Shown piece after piece: positions 1-8,387 of a stretch of 35,889 nucleotides of DNA (the stretch's first letter is position 1; the number at the start of each line of letters is the position of its first letter). The position numbers and the translations under genes were made by a program. The notes under the pieces were generated by a model. It saw only the letters and a program-made list of their open reading frames with translations, was not told the origin of the DNA and ran no database searches. Source of the stretch: Mucilaginibacter sp. L294 (lineage in GTDB: Bacteria > Bacteroidota > Bacteroidia > Sphingobacteriales > Sphingobacteriaceae); the NCBI RefSeq assembly GCF_001636615.1, contig NZ_LGEK01000050.1:1-35889 (forward strand), written 5' to 3'.

Positions 1-261
1 TATTGATAATGAGTTGATAAATTAATACCTGGGGTTTGTAATTCTCCAAGATAGGTCATGAGGGCAAAAGCCTTTGGTTTTATTTGCCGTCTGCCAAACA
101 GCTAAGGTTTTATCCGGGGTTTAAATAAAATCACAGTATTTTATCCATAAATTAAATATTTTGATATTAATTAAGGTAATATTATGCTATAACTGGGTAA
201 TTATTGACCAACCCCGGCGTAATTATCTCCTAATTTTGGGTAGCTTTAATAAATCAAATCC
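1..261. other. 5' flank of the window, no gene seen
   Basis: This AT-rich stretch precedes the GH127 gene and shows no coding pattern in any frame. It contains a weak hairpin near 61-75 (AGGGC-AAAA-GCCTT followed by a T-rich run) that could end a transcript entering from the left, but the stem is only five pairs. The promoter candidate for the GH127 gene lies at its right end. Confidence 0.4.
231..238 (+). promoter_or_regulatory. Bacteroidota -7 promoter element upstream of GH127 gene
   Basis: TAATTTTG is an exact match to the Bacteroidota -7 consensus TAnnTTTG and lies 23 bases before the ATG. A TTG at 204-206 could be the -33 element, but the 24-base spacing is a little long. The predicted leader is short, about 15-20 bases. 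No transcription data can be seen from sequence. Confidence 0.4.
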
Positions 262-2268
262 ATGAGGAAGTTTTGTTTGATGATATTTTCCTGTTGCAGT
301 CTTGCTGCCATGGCCCAAAAACAGGATTATCCCATACAGCCGGTTGCCTTCACCCAAGTGAAACTAACCGACCATTTTTGGACACCACGCATCGAGACCA
401 ACCGCACGGTAACAATCCCTGCGTCGTTTGAGCGTTGTGAGAGCACAGGGCGTGTAAAAAACTTCCAGATGGCGGCCGAGCGCAAGGGTAAATTTTGCAC
501 TACCTACCCGTTCGATGATACCGATATTTATAAAACCATAGAGGCTGCATCTTATTCGCTGGCCCTGCATCCCGATAAAAAGTTGGATCATTACGTAGAT
601 TCGATGATCACCATCATCGGCCGTGCACAAGAACCCGACGGCTACCTGTACACCGCCCGTACTATCGACCCATTGCATGTTGGCGCTTGGTTGGGTACCG
701 AAAGATGGGTAAAAGAACAGGAAAATAGCCACGAATTATACAACGCCGGCCACATGTACGAAGGTGCCGCCGCTCATTTTTTAGCTACGGGCAAACGTAA
801 TTTCCTCAATATCGCCCTAAAAAATGCCGATCTGCTGGTACGCAATTTTGGTCCGGGCAAAAGGCATGTAGCTCCCGGGCATGAGGTGGTAGAGATGGGT
901 CTGGTAAAGCTGTACCGTATCACCGGTAAAAAAGAATACCTTGATCTGGCTAAGTTTTTTATTGATGAGCGCGGCCATAAAGAATATAACAAAAAGAGCA
1001 AAAGCGTATACGAAAACGGGATTTACTGGCAGGATGATAAACCTGTAATTGAGCAGGACGAAGCCGAAGGCCATGCCGTGCGCGCCATGTACCTGTACTC
1101 GGGTATGGCAGATGTTGCCGCACTTACAGGTGATAAGGAATACCTGGCCGCTATTGATAAGATATGGAATAACATGGTGGGCAAAAAAATGTACGTACAG
1201 GGTAGCATTGGCGCCGTTGGCGATGGTGAACGCTTTGGCGATAACTACGAACTACCTAACGCCACAGCCTATAACGAAACCTGCGCAGCCATAGGCAACG
1301 TGTTTTGGAACGAAAGGATGTTCCTCTTGCACGGCGATGCCAAATATATTGATGTGCTGGAAAAAACCCTTTATAATGGGTTGATCTCCGGCGTTGGCCT
1401 GGATGGTAAATCCTTCTTTTATACCAATGCCATGCAGGTTCGTGATGGATTTAACCACCCTGATATTGAACGGGAGCGTGCCGGGTGGTTCACCTGCTCG
1501 TGCTGCCCAACTAACGTGGTGAGGCTGATGCCTTCTATCCCCGGTTACATCTACGCGCAAAATGGGAAAGATGTATATGTAAACCTTTTTATTAGCGGTA
1601 GCGGTGATATGAAGGTGAACAATAAAGACCTCAGGATAACCCAGCAAAATAATTATCCATGGGATGGCGCGCTGGCTTTTACAATTGATCCCGCAGGCAG
1701 CATGGACCTGAACCTGAAGATCCGTGTACCGGGCTGGGCGCAGAACCAGGCAGTACCGTCCGATCTGTACAGCTATCCAACGCCTTTAAACAAAAAGGTA
1801 ACGGTAAAACTGAATGGTAAACCGGTTGATTACCAGATGCAGAATGGTTATGCAGTCATCAGTAAAAAATGGGAAAAAGGCGATAAGGTAGAAATGAACC
1901 TGCCGATGGATGTGCAGCGGGTTGTTGCTACAGATAAACTAACCGAAGATGCCGGTAAAATTGCCCTGCAGCGCGGCCCCATCATGTACTGCGCCGAATG
2001 GAAGGATAACGATGGCAAGGCATCCAATATCATTATCCCGCAAAACACAACGTTTACTACTGCTTACAATGCCGATCTGCTTAATGGCGTAACCGTTTTA
2101 AAAGGCGATGTAAAAACAGTGAAGGTTGATGCCGATGGGCAAAACATCAGCACAACAAATAAAACGATGACAGCCATCCCGTACTATTCATGGGCTAACC
2201 GAGGCAAGGGCGAGATGACGATTTGGTTCCCGCAACAGGTAAAATATATTGAATTGATAACAAAATAG
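262..2268 (+). CDS. Secreted GH127 beta-L-arabinofuranosidase (DUF1680 family)
   Basis: This 668-residue protein begins with a signal peptide (cleavage probable after AMA-Q, residues 16-19) and then has the alpha/alpha-barrel and beta-sandwich layout of GH127. The GH127 enzyme HypBA1 of Bifidobacterium longum removes beta-L-arabinofuranose from hydroxyproline-linked arabino-oligosaccharides of extensins, using a cysteine nucleophile held by zinc. The matching residues are visible: E323 in DGERFG (acid/base), NETC at 338-341 (E339 and C341 as zinc ligands) and CSCCPTN at 412-418 (C414 nucleophile, C415 ligand). The spacings E323-E339 and C414-C415 equal those of HypBA1. The next four same-strand genes degrade 4-hydroxyproline, which supports an arabinosyl-hydroxyproline substrate. 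Other GH127/GH146 substrates such as arabinan or rhamnogalacturonan-II side chains remain possible. Confidence 0.9.
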   Translation: MRKFCLMIFSCCSLAAMAQKQDYPIQPVAFTQVKLTDHFWTPRIETNRTVTIPASFERCESTGRVKNFQMAAERKGKFCTTYPFDDTDIYKTIEAASYSLALHPDKKLDHYVDSMITIIGRAQEPDGYLYTARTIDPLHVGAWLGTERWVKEQENSHELYNAGHMYEGAAAHFLATGKRNFLNIALKNADLLVRNFGPGKRHVAPGHEVVEMGLVKLYRITGKKEYLDLAKFFIDERGHKEYNKKSKSVYENGIYWQDDKPVIEQDEAEGHAVRAMYLYSGMADVAALTGDKEYLAAIDKIWNNMVGKKMYVQGSIGAVGDGERFGDNYELPNATAYNETCAAIGNVFWNERMFLLHGDAKYIDVLEKTLYNGLISGVGLDGKSFFYTNAMQVRDGFNHPDIERERAGWFTCSCCPTNVVRLMPSIPGYIYAQNGKDVYVNLFISGSGDMKVNNKDLRITQQNNYPWDGALAFTIDPAGSMDLNLKIRVPGWAQNQAVPSDLYSYPTPLNKKVTVKLNGKPVDYQMQNGYAVISKKWEKGDKVEMNLPMDVQRVVATDKLTEDAGKIALQRGPIMYCAEWKDNDGKASNIIIPQNTTFTTAYNADLLNGVTVLKGDVKTVKVDADGQNISTTNKTMTAIPYYSWANRGKGEMTIWFPQQVKYIELITK

Positions 2269-2366
2269 TCTTTACAGCTCACCCAACCTTTTCTAAAGGG
2301 AAAGATTTTAAAAAGTAGGTGTGTGTGTTAGGCGCAAGAATAGTTAAGAACACAAAAAGCAATAAT

Positions 2367-3314
2367 ATGAGTGTAATTTGGAAAGGGGTATTCCCGGCGG
2401 TAACAACAAAATTTACCGAAAACGATGAGTTTGATTTTGATGCTTTCGATAAAAATATCGAGGCGCAGATAGCAGCCGGTGCAAGTGGTATCATCATTGG
2501 TGGCTCGCTGGGTGAAGCGAGTGTGCTAACCGACGAGGAAAAAATAGAGCTGTTAAAGCACACCGTACAGGTAGTTGCAAAACGTGCGTATGTGGTGCTC
2601 AACATTGCCGAGCAAACTACCAAAGCCGCCCTGCTTTGTGCCGAAAATGCCGGGAAGTATGGCGCTGATGCTTTAATGATGCTGCCGCCATTACGCTACC
2701 TGGCTGATGAGCAGGAAACCTTAAATTATTTTGCAGCAGTGGCAAAAAGCACCAAGCTGCCTATCATGATCTACAATAACCCGCACGATTATAAGATAGA
2801 GGTTACGCTGGATATGTTTGAGGAGCTATCGCAATACAAGAACATTCAGGCGGTGAAAGAATCAACCCGTGATGTGAGCAACGTTACCCGCATGATCAAT
2901 CGCTTTGGCGATAGGTTTGCCATACTTTGCGGTGTGGATACCCTGGCCTTAGAAAGCCTTTTTATGGGCGCCGATGGTTGGGTGGCTGGTTTGGTTGATG
3001 CTTTCCCGAAAGAAACGGTTGCTATTTTCAGGTTGGCTAAAGAAGGCCGCATGCAGGAAGCGTTAAAAATTTACCGCTGGTTTTTACCGGTGCTGGAGCT
3101 GGATATCCACCCAAAACTGGTACAATACATTAAACTGGCCGAGTCTGTTACCGGCCTGGGAACTGAAACAGTTAGGCTACCAAGGGCTAAAATTACCGGC
3201 AAGGAACGCGATAAGGTTTTAGGCATCATTAACAACGCTGTTAAGAACCGCCCCGAGTTGCCTGTTGGTAGTTGGGGTGTTGAGGCCGAGGTTGATGTAA
3301 CAGGGGTTAGCTAA
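2367..3314 (+). CDS. DapA-family aldolase, probable pyrroline-4-hydroxy-2-carboxylate deaminase
   Basis: A 315-residue class I aldolase of the dihydrodipicolinate synthase/N-acetylneuraminate lyase family, full length for a TIM barrel. The Schiff-base lysine is K164 in IQAVKEST and the catalytic tyrosine is Y136 in IMIYNNP; the phosphate-loop-like segment is GGSLGEAS (45-52). The start at 2367 is preferred over the upstream in-frame ATG at 2319, because the family begins directly with a W-x-G-V-x-P-A strand and the 16 extra residues are not family-like. In 4-hydroxyproline degradation this family deaminates delta1-pyrroline-4-hydroxy-2-carboxylate to alpha-ketoglutarate semialdehyde. The specific reaction is assigned from the neighbouring dehydrogenase, epimerase and oxidase; family membership is certain, substrate is inferred. 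Confidence 0.85.
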   Translation: MSVIWKGVFPAVTTKFTENDEFDFDAFDKNIEAQIAAGASGIIIGGSLGEASVLTDEEKIELLKHTVQVVAKRAYVVLNIAEQTTKAALLCAENAGKYGADALMMLPPLRYLADEQETLNYFAAVAKSTKLPIMIYNNPHDYKIEVTLDMFEELSQYKNIQAVKESTRDVSNVTRMINRFGDRFAILCGVDTLALESLFMGADGWVAGLVDAFPKETVAIFRLAKEGRMQEALKIYRWFLPVLELDIHPKLVQYIKLAESVTGLGTETVRLPRAKITGKERDKVLGIINNAVKNRPELPVGSWGVEAEVDVTGVS

Positions 3315-3430
3315 ATATTTTATGTCAGTCTGCGTTTTAAAATAAGCGGCTGATGATATATTCTTTATAAATGGTGGCGATATTTTGTCAGTAGCTGTTT
3401 TTTTAAACTGTTAATTATCAATAATTTAAT

Positions 3431-3462
3431 CATGTTCACGCGCGTTCACGGCAGTGAACATG
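3431..3462. promoter_or_regulatory. Inverted-repeat operator candidate before the dehydrogenase gene
   Basis: CATGTTCAC (3431-3439) and GTGAACATG (3454-3462) form a perfect 9-bp inverted repeat with a 14-base spacer. A third half-site GTTCAC (3444-3449) lies inside the spacer and also pairs with GTGAAC over a 4-base gap. The cluster of three half-sites sits 52 bases before the dehydrogenase ATG, in a 199-base gap, so it suggests a regulator site controlling the distal genes of the hydroxyproline cluster. The cognate regulator is not visible in this window. Confidence 0.45.
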
Positions 3463-3513
3463 AACACTCATATCGCCATTATTAACGAAGCCTACTATGA
3501 AAAATACTATACT

Positions 3514-5085
3514 ATGGAAACACGTAATTTAATCGGTTATCAATATATAAAAGGTGGCAAAGCTTTCAGGGGCATAAACCCGGCAACAGGTACAGCGCTT
3601 GATGCAGAATTTAACGCCGCGAGCTTAGCAGATGCCGATAAAGCCATGCAATTGGCGGCTCAGGCATTTGCTACATACAGCCTTACGGATGGCAAAACCA
3701 AAGCTGCTTTTTTACGCAGCATTGCCGATGAGATAAACGCGCTTGGCGATACACTGATACACCAGGCTATGGCCGAAAGCGGCCTGCCCGAGGCAAGGCT
3801 GCAGGGCGAGCGCGGTCGCACAACCGGTCAGCTGAATATGTACGCTAACTTGCTGGAAGAAGGTAGCTGGGTAGACGCTGTTATTGATACCGCCATACCC
3901 GATAGAAAGCCCCTGCCGCGGGTAGATCTCCGCAGGATGGCGGTACCTGTTGGCCCGGCTGTTGTGTTTGGGGCAAGTAATTTCCCCATGGCTTTTTCTG
4001 TTGCCGGCGGCGATACCTGTTCGGCTTTGGCTGCGGGTTGCCCGGTGGTGGTAAAAGCGCATCCGGCACACCCTGGCACCAGCGCACTGGTTGGCGAAGC
4101 CGTAAAAAAAGCGGCGGAAAAGCATGGCCTGCCCGAAGGTGTTTTCTCTTTGCTTTATGACGATGGGTACACCGTTGGCGAAGCATTGGTGAAGCATCCT
4201 GCAACAAAAATAGTAACCTTTACAGGCTCGCTTAAGGGCGGTATGGCACTGGTTAAAATGGCGCAGGAGCGCGACGAGCCTATCCCGGTATTTGCCGAAA
4301 TGGGTAGCACCAATCCCATCATATTATTACCAAAAGCACTTGAAAATCGTGCGGAAGAACTGGCAAACCTGGCGGTTGCTATTACTAATAACGCCGGGCA
4401 GTTTTGTACGCAGCCGGGTTTACTGCTGGCCATTAAATCAGATGCATTAGGACGATTTAAAAAAGCGCTTGCTGCTGCGATTGAAAATGTGGAATCATCA
4501 ACTATGCTTACGCCGGGCATTTACGCCAGTTTTGAGAAACTATCGGGCGGCATGCTGGAGGATGATTCGGTTACAGTGATCGCAAAATCTGATAAGGTAA
4601 ATGCGGAGAAAGTGAACCAGGGGGCGGCTATTGTTACCGAAATAAGTGCAGCTGATTTCTTAGCCAATGAGAAATTCAAGGAAGAAGTTTTCGGCCCATA
4701 TTCTATGTTAGTTGTGGCAGATGATGCTGCACAATTGGAGCAGGTAGTAGGTTCATTACACGGGCAATTAACTGCCTCCGTCATGGCCGAAAAAGAGGAG
4801 CTTCCGGGATATAAAAACATAACTGATAAATTGGCAAAACTGGCCGGCAGGGTAATACTGAACGGGCCGCCCACTGGCGTTGAGGTAGGCAACGCTATGC
4901 AACACGGCGGCCCGTACCCCGCAACATCCGATAGCCGTTTTACATCGGTAGGTACAGGCGCTATTAAGCGTTTTGTACGCCCCGTATGCTGGCAAAACTG
5001 GGAGCACGACCTGCTGCCCGAAGAATTAAAAGACGGTAACCCGCTAAATATATGGCGGTTGGTTAATGGGGAGTTTACGAAATAG
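3514..5085 (+). CDS. Alpha-ketoglutarate semialdehyde (2,5-dioxovalerate) dehydrogenase
   Basis: A 523-residue NAD(P)-dependent aldehyde dehydrogenase. The Rossmann cofactor region is around GASNFPMAFS, followed by GCPVVVKAHPAHPGTS; the general-base glutamate is in FAEMGSTNP and the catalytic cysteine in GQFCTQPG. Length and these signatures fit the ketoglutarate semialdehyde dehydrogenase branch, which oxidises 2,5-dioxovalerate to alpha-ketoglutarate. The ATG at 3514 is chosen: an in-frame GTG at 3454 would add 20 residues, but it lies inside the inverted-repeat operator candidate and the added residues are not family-like. The gene is the last chemical step of hydroxyproline breakdown. It is followed after 14 bases by the epimerase, so both are probably co-transcribed. 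Confidence 0.88.
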   Translation: METRNLIGYQYIKGGKAFRGINPATGTALDAEFNAASLADADKAMQLAAQAFATYSLTDGKTKAAFLRSIADEINALGDTLIHQAMAESGLPEARLQGERGRTTGQLNMYANLLEEGSWVDAVIDTAIPDRKPLPRVDLRRMAVPVGPAVVFGASNFPMAFSVAGGDTCSALAAGCPVVVKAHPAHPGTSALVGEAVKKAAEKHGLPEGVFSLLYDDGYTVGEALVKHPATKIVTFTGSLKGGMALVKMAQERDEPIPVFAEMGSTNPIILLPKALENRAEELANLAVAITNNAGQFCTQPGLLLAIKSDALGRFKKALAAAIENVESSTMLTPGIYASFEKLSGGMLEDDSVTVIAKSDKVNAEKVNQGAAIVTEISAADFLANEKFKEEVFGPYSMLVVADDAAQLEQVVGSLHGQLTASVMAEKEELPGYKNITDKLAKLAGRVILNGPPTGVEVGNAMQHGGPYPATSDSRFTSVGTGAIKRFVRPVCWQNWEHDLLPEELKDGNPLNIWRLVNGEFTK

Positions 5086-5099
5086 TTGAAAGTTTAATT

Positions 5100-6101
5100 A
5101 TGAACAAAACATTCTTCTGTATAGATGCGCATACATGTGGCAACCCGGTAAGGCTGGTTGCCGGCGGCGGGCCAAATTTGGTTGGCGCCAACATGAGCGA
5201 AAAACGCCAGCATTTTTTAAAAGAGTACGACTGGATCCGCAAGGGGTTGATGTTTGAGCCCCGGGGTCACGATATGATGTCGGGTAGTATATTGTACCCG
5301 CCTCACGATCCGCAGAACGATGTGGCCGTGCTGTTTATTGAAACCAGCGGTTGCCTGCCCATGTGCGGGCATGGTACTATCGGTACCATCACTATTGCCA
5401 TTGAGGAAGGATTAATAACGCCTAAAATACCGGGCATAGTACGGATGGAAGCACCCGCAGGTTTGGTGCTGATATCTTACAAAAAGGAGGGCAAAAAAGT
5501 AAAGTCGGTAAAGTTGGTGAATGTGCCCAGCTACCTGGCTGCCGAGAATTTAGCGGTAGAGTGCCCCGATCTGGGGATGCTTACTGTTGATGTAAGTTAC
5601 GGCGGAAATTTCTACGCCATTGTAGATCCGCAGCAAAACTTTAAAGGACTGGAAAACCACACTGCCGATCAATTGGTATCGTGGAGCCGTGTTTTACGCC
5701 AGCGGATAAACGAAAAATACACTTTTGTTCATCCCGAGAACCCAACCATCAACGGTTGCTCACACATCCTGTGGGCAGGCAAAACCATATCGCCGGAGGC
5801 AACCGCTCGTAACGCTGTTTTTTATGGCGATAAGGCAATAGACCGGTCGCCCTGCGGTACCGGTACATCTGCCCGCATGGCACAGTGGCATGCCAAAGGC
5901 AAATTAAAAAAGGGGGATAAATTCATCCACGAAAGCATCATCGGCAGCCAGTTCATCGGCACGGTAGAGGATGAAGTAATGCTTGGCGATAAACCGGCCA
6001 TCATCCCCGGTATTGAAGGCTGGGCAAAAGTTTACGGCTACAACACCATCAAAATTGATGATGAGGATGACCCTTACGCGTTTGGGTTTCAGGTGATATA
6101 A
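5100..6101 (+). CDS. 4-hydroxyproline 2-epimerase (proline racemase family)
   Basis: A 333-residue member of the proline racemase family. It keeps both catalytic cysteines: C89 in MCGHG and C252 in SPCGTGTSA. Trans-3-hydroxyproline dehydratases of the same family replace the second cysteine with threonine, so an epimerase/racemase is expected. With the adjacent FAD oxidase, DapA-like deaminase and ketoglutarate semialdehyde dehydrogenase, the likely reaction is trans-4-hydroxy-L-proline to cis-4-hydroxy-D-proline, the entry step of the bacterial pathway. It has no signal peptide and is cytoplasmic. The start is 14 bases after the dehydrogenase stop. Proline racemase activity cannot be excluded by sequence alone, but the gene set argues against it. 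Confidence 0.88.
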   Translation: MNKTFFCIDAHTCGNPVRLVAGGGPNLVGANMSEKRQHFLKEYDWIRKGLMFEPRGHDMMSGSILYPPHDPQNDVAVLFIETSGCLPMCGHGTIGTITIAIEEGLITPKIPGIVRMEAPAGLVLISYKKEGKKVKSVKLVNVPSYLAAENLAVECPDLGMLTVDVSYGGNFYAIVDPQQNFKGLENHTADQLVSWSRVLRQRINEKYTFVHPENPTINGCSHILWAGKTISPEATARNAVFYGDKAIDRSPCGTGTSARMAQWHAKGKLKKGDKFIHESIIGSQFIGTVEDEVMLGDKPAIIPGIEGWAKVYGYNTIKIDDEDDPYAFGFQVI

Positions 6102-6124
6102 GCTAAAAAGAATAAATAATAGGA

Positions 6125-6154
6125 CCGTCATTGCTAGGTACGAAGCAATGACGG
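6125..6154. repeat. REP-like palindrome between epimerase and oxidase genes
   Basis: CCGTCATTGC (6125-6134) and GCAATGACGG (6145-6154) are perfect 10-bp inverted arms around a 10-base loop TAGGTACGAA. The pattern GTCATTGC-GAGG-CGAAGCAAT resembles extragenic palindromes that recur in many bacterial genomes, including Bacteroidota. Only one copy is present in this window, so repetition in the genome is inferred. It lacks a T-tract and is therefore not a standard terminator. Confidence 0.6.
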
Positions 6155-6173
6155 GTTGAAAATATAGAGGTTA

Positions 6174-7418
6174 ATGAGCAAAGCAATAATAATTGGCGGC
6201 GGAATAATAGGGCTTTTTTCGGCCTACTATCTGAACAGATCAGGTTGGGAAGTAGAAATACTGGAGCAGGGCGACCTGACAGATAACGCATCGTTTGGTA
6301 ATGCAGGCATGATCGTACCCAGTCACTTTATACCACTGGCGGCGCCGGGCATGATAGAGCAGGGCATTAGGTGGATGTTTAACAGTAAGAGTCCATTTTA
6401 CGTAAAGCCATCCTTAAACCCCGAACTGATAGGCTGGGGACTAAAATTCCTGAAAGCGGCTAACAAGCATCATGTAGAACGCTCGGCAATCGCATTGCGC
6501 GACTTATCCCTACTCAGCAAAAAGCTATACCAGGAACTGGAATTGCGCGCCGACTTTGATTTTGGCTTTGCCGATAAAGGCATCCTGATGCTTTTTAAAA
6601 CCCCTAAGTTTGAGGAGGAGGAACGTCATACCGCCGAAAAAGCGACTCGTTTAGGTTTAGATGCGCAATACCTTACCGCCGATGAATGCCGCCAATTACA
6701 GCCGGATATTGAACTGGACATATTAGGCGCGGTGCATTACCATTGCGACGCGCATTTATCCCCCAATAAATTAATGGCCGGGATGGTTAATCATCTGGAA
6801 AAAGCAGGGGTAAAGATTTATCGGAATACGCCTGTTACCAAAATAGAACATGCCGATGGCAGGATAACGCAAGTTATTAGTAACGATAAAAGCTTTACCG
6901 CTGATACTTACGTAATGGCAGGCGGCGCATGGACACCCGCTATAGCAAAACTTGCCGGGTTAAATATCCCGCTGATGCCGGGCAAAGGTTATTCTTTTAT
7001 GGTTGATGAACCGCAGCACCGTATGGCCATCCCCGCCCTGCTTTGCGAGGCAAGGGTATCGGTAACGCCCATGAACGGGCAGATCCGCTTTGGCGGCACC
7101 ATGGAAATTGGTAAGATAAACCAACAGGTTAATATGAACCGGGTGGCAGGCATCGTGGAATCAATCCCTCAATATTTCCCAGATTTTGCGCCTGCTTTAC
7201 CGCGGCAAAAAGATATATGGTTTGGCTTCCGGCCGTGTTCGCCTGATGGGTTGCCTTACATCGGTTTATCCGGCAAGTATAGCAACCTGGCTGTTGCCAC
7301 AGGGCACGGCATGATGGGATTAAGCCTTGCCCCTGCAACCGGCAAATTGATTGATGAGGTGCTGAATAACAACACCCCATCAACCGGTATCAGCCAGTTT
7401 TCGCCAAATCGGTATTAA
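6174..7418 (+). CDS. FAD-dependent D-hydroxyproline oxidase/dehydrogenase (DadA-like)
   Basis: A 414-residue D-amino-acid oxidoreductase of the DAO/DadA family. The N-terminus has the dinucleotide-binding motif GGGIIG at residues 8-13 and the C-terminus has the typical GHGMMGLSLAPATGK segment that closes the FAD site. There is no signal peptide. In context it would oxidise cis-4-hydroxy-D-proline, made by the upstream epimerase, to delta1-pyrroline-4-hydroxy-2-carboxylate, which the DapA-like enzyme deaminates. It is separated from the epimerase by 72 bases that hold a REP-like palindrome. Its TAA stop abuts the stop codon of the convergent DUF5777 gene. D-amino acid dehydrogenase with another substrate is the main alternative. 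Confidence 0.85.
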   Translation: MSKAIIIGGGIIGLFSAYYLNRSGWEVEILEQGDLTDNASFGNAGMIVPSHFIPLAAPGMIEQGIRWMFNSKSPFYVKPSLNPELIGWGLKFLKAANKHHVERSAIALRDLSLLSKKLYQELELRADFDFGFADKGILMLFKTPKFEEEERHTAEKATRLGLDAQYLTADECRQLQPDIELDILGAVHYHCDAHLSPNKLMAGMVNHLEKAGVKIYRNTPVTKIEHADGRITQVISNDKSFTADTYVMAGGAWTPAIAKLAGLNIPLMPGKGYSFMVDEPQHRMAIPALLCEARVSVTPMNGQIRFGGTMEIGKINQQVNMNRVAGIVESIPQYFPDFAPALPRQKDIWFGFRPCSPDGLPYIGLSGKYSNLAVATGHGMMGLSLAPATGKLIDEVLNNNTPSTGISQFSPNRY

Positions 7419-8363
7419 TTAGTAGGCAGATTTGTGTTTCTTGTTAAAATCAAATATCCTGGAGATGGTGAACCCTAAACGGAACTGCCCTTTGCTCCAG
7501 CTTGATTGGGTGTTGTTGATGTAATTAAATTCAGAGATAGCCTGCGCGTTGGTAAAGTTGATGGTGAACACGTGCCCGCCGGTCTCAATCTCTATACCTA
7601 CGCCCAATCCGTCGTAAAAGCGAGGGTCAACACTGTTGTTCCTGAAGTTGGAGAACGGGTGCACATAATCAATAACCAAACCCATCCGTTTGCTGAATTT
7701 TAAACGGCCCGCTGCCGATAAGGCGAAAATATTTTTCTCGTTACCCACTACAAAAGGGTATGGCACATTATTCATCAAGTACATAGGCGATACCTGCAAC
7801 GATAACGCTGACGAAAATTTACGCGCTATAACCGCCTGCGCCAGATACGAGAAACGGTTTACATAATTATCAAACATAGTGCTTTCTGTGTGGTATGTTT
7901 TAAAACCTGTTTTACCTATCAGTGTAATGGCAACGGGTGCGCTCTCATCTGTTTTTTGGTGCAGTATATTGTATTTTAAACCCAGCTCAAGCATCTGCTC
8001 AAATTTGCTGCGGCCAAAATCAATGTTCAGGTTATCGGTAAGGCCGTACTCAAAACCAATATAAATATCAGATGAGTTATCAAGTCCCCAAAGGGTTTTG
8101 CCGCCACCTGCTGCACCGCCAATATCACCAAAACGGTGTATCACTAAAAAGTTAAGTTCTTTCTTTTTAACGATTTCTGTGGTTTGCGAAAGTATTAAAC
8201 GCGTTGCCTTAAAGGTAGCCATAACGGGTTCGCCCTTTTCGGGGGCACTCAGGGTATTCATTAACGAGTCTGTACTGCTTTTGGCGGTATCTTTTGTGAT
8301 GGTTTGGGCTTTTAGCAAACCGGCTGTGCATAACAGCGCAATAAGTAAGAGGGATCTTTTCAT
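7419..8363 (-). CDS. DUF5777 outer-membrane beta-barrel protein
   Basis: A 314-residue protein with a signal peptide (MKRSLLLIALLCTAGLLKAQ) and a run of alternating hydrophobic/aromatic strands ending in an aromatic-rich C-terminus, as in outer-membrane barrels. The segment LNFLVIHRFGDIGGAAGG and the following FGLD-like strand resemble the DUF5777 family. Its biochemical role is unknown; members are often found beside YceI proteins, as here, where the YceI gene ends 24 bases upstream. It is the last gene of a four-gene minus-strand cluster led by an ECF sigma factor, and its stop codon is directly adjacent to that of the convergent oxidase gene. Confidence 0.7.
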   Translation of the reverse strand: MKRSLLLIALLCTAGLLKAQTITKDTAKSSTDSLMNTLSAPEKGEPVMATFKATRLILSQTTEIVKKKELNFLVIHRFGDIGGAAGGGKTLWGLDNSSDIYIGFEYGLTDNLNIDFGRSKFEQMLELGLKYNILHQKTDESAPVAITLIGKTGFKTYHTESTMFDNYVNRFSYLAQAVIARKFSSALSLQVSPMYLMNNVPYPFVVGNEKNIFALSAAGRLKFSKRMGLVIDYVHPFSNFRNNSVDPRFYDGLGVGIEIETGGHVFTINFTNAQAISEFNYINNTQSSWSKGQFRLGFTISRIFDFNKKHKSAY

Positions 8364-8387
8364 GATAATGATGAGTGTTAGGGATTA

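Noticed and set aside
2319..2366. Upstream in-frame ATG for the DapA-like gene
   Set aside because: The extra 16 residues do not fit the family, which starts at the W-K-G-V-F-P strand; 2367 is a better start.
3454..3513. GTG start giving a 543-residue dehydrogenase
   Set aside because: It lies in an inverted-repeat operator candidate and adds 20 residues not found in related enzymes.
3712..4197. 161-codon minus-strand frame inside the dehydrogenase gene
   Set aside because: It is antisense to a well-recognised gene, with no signature of its own.
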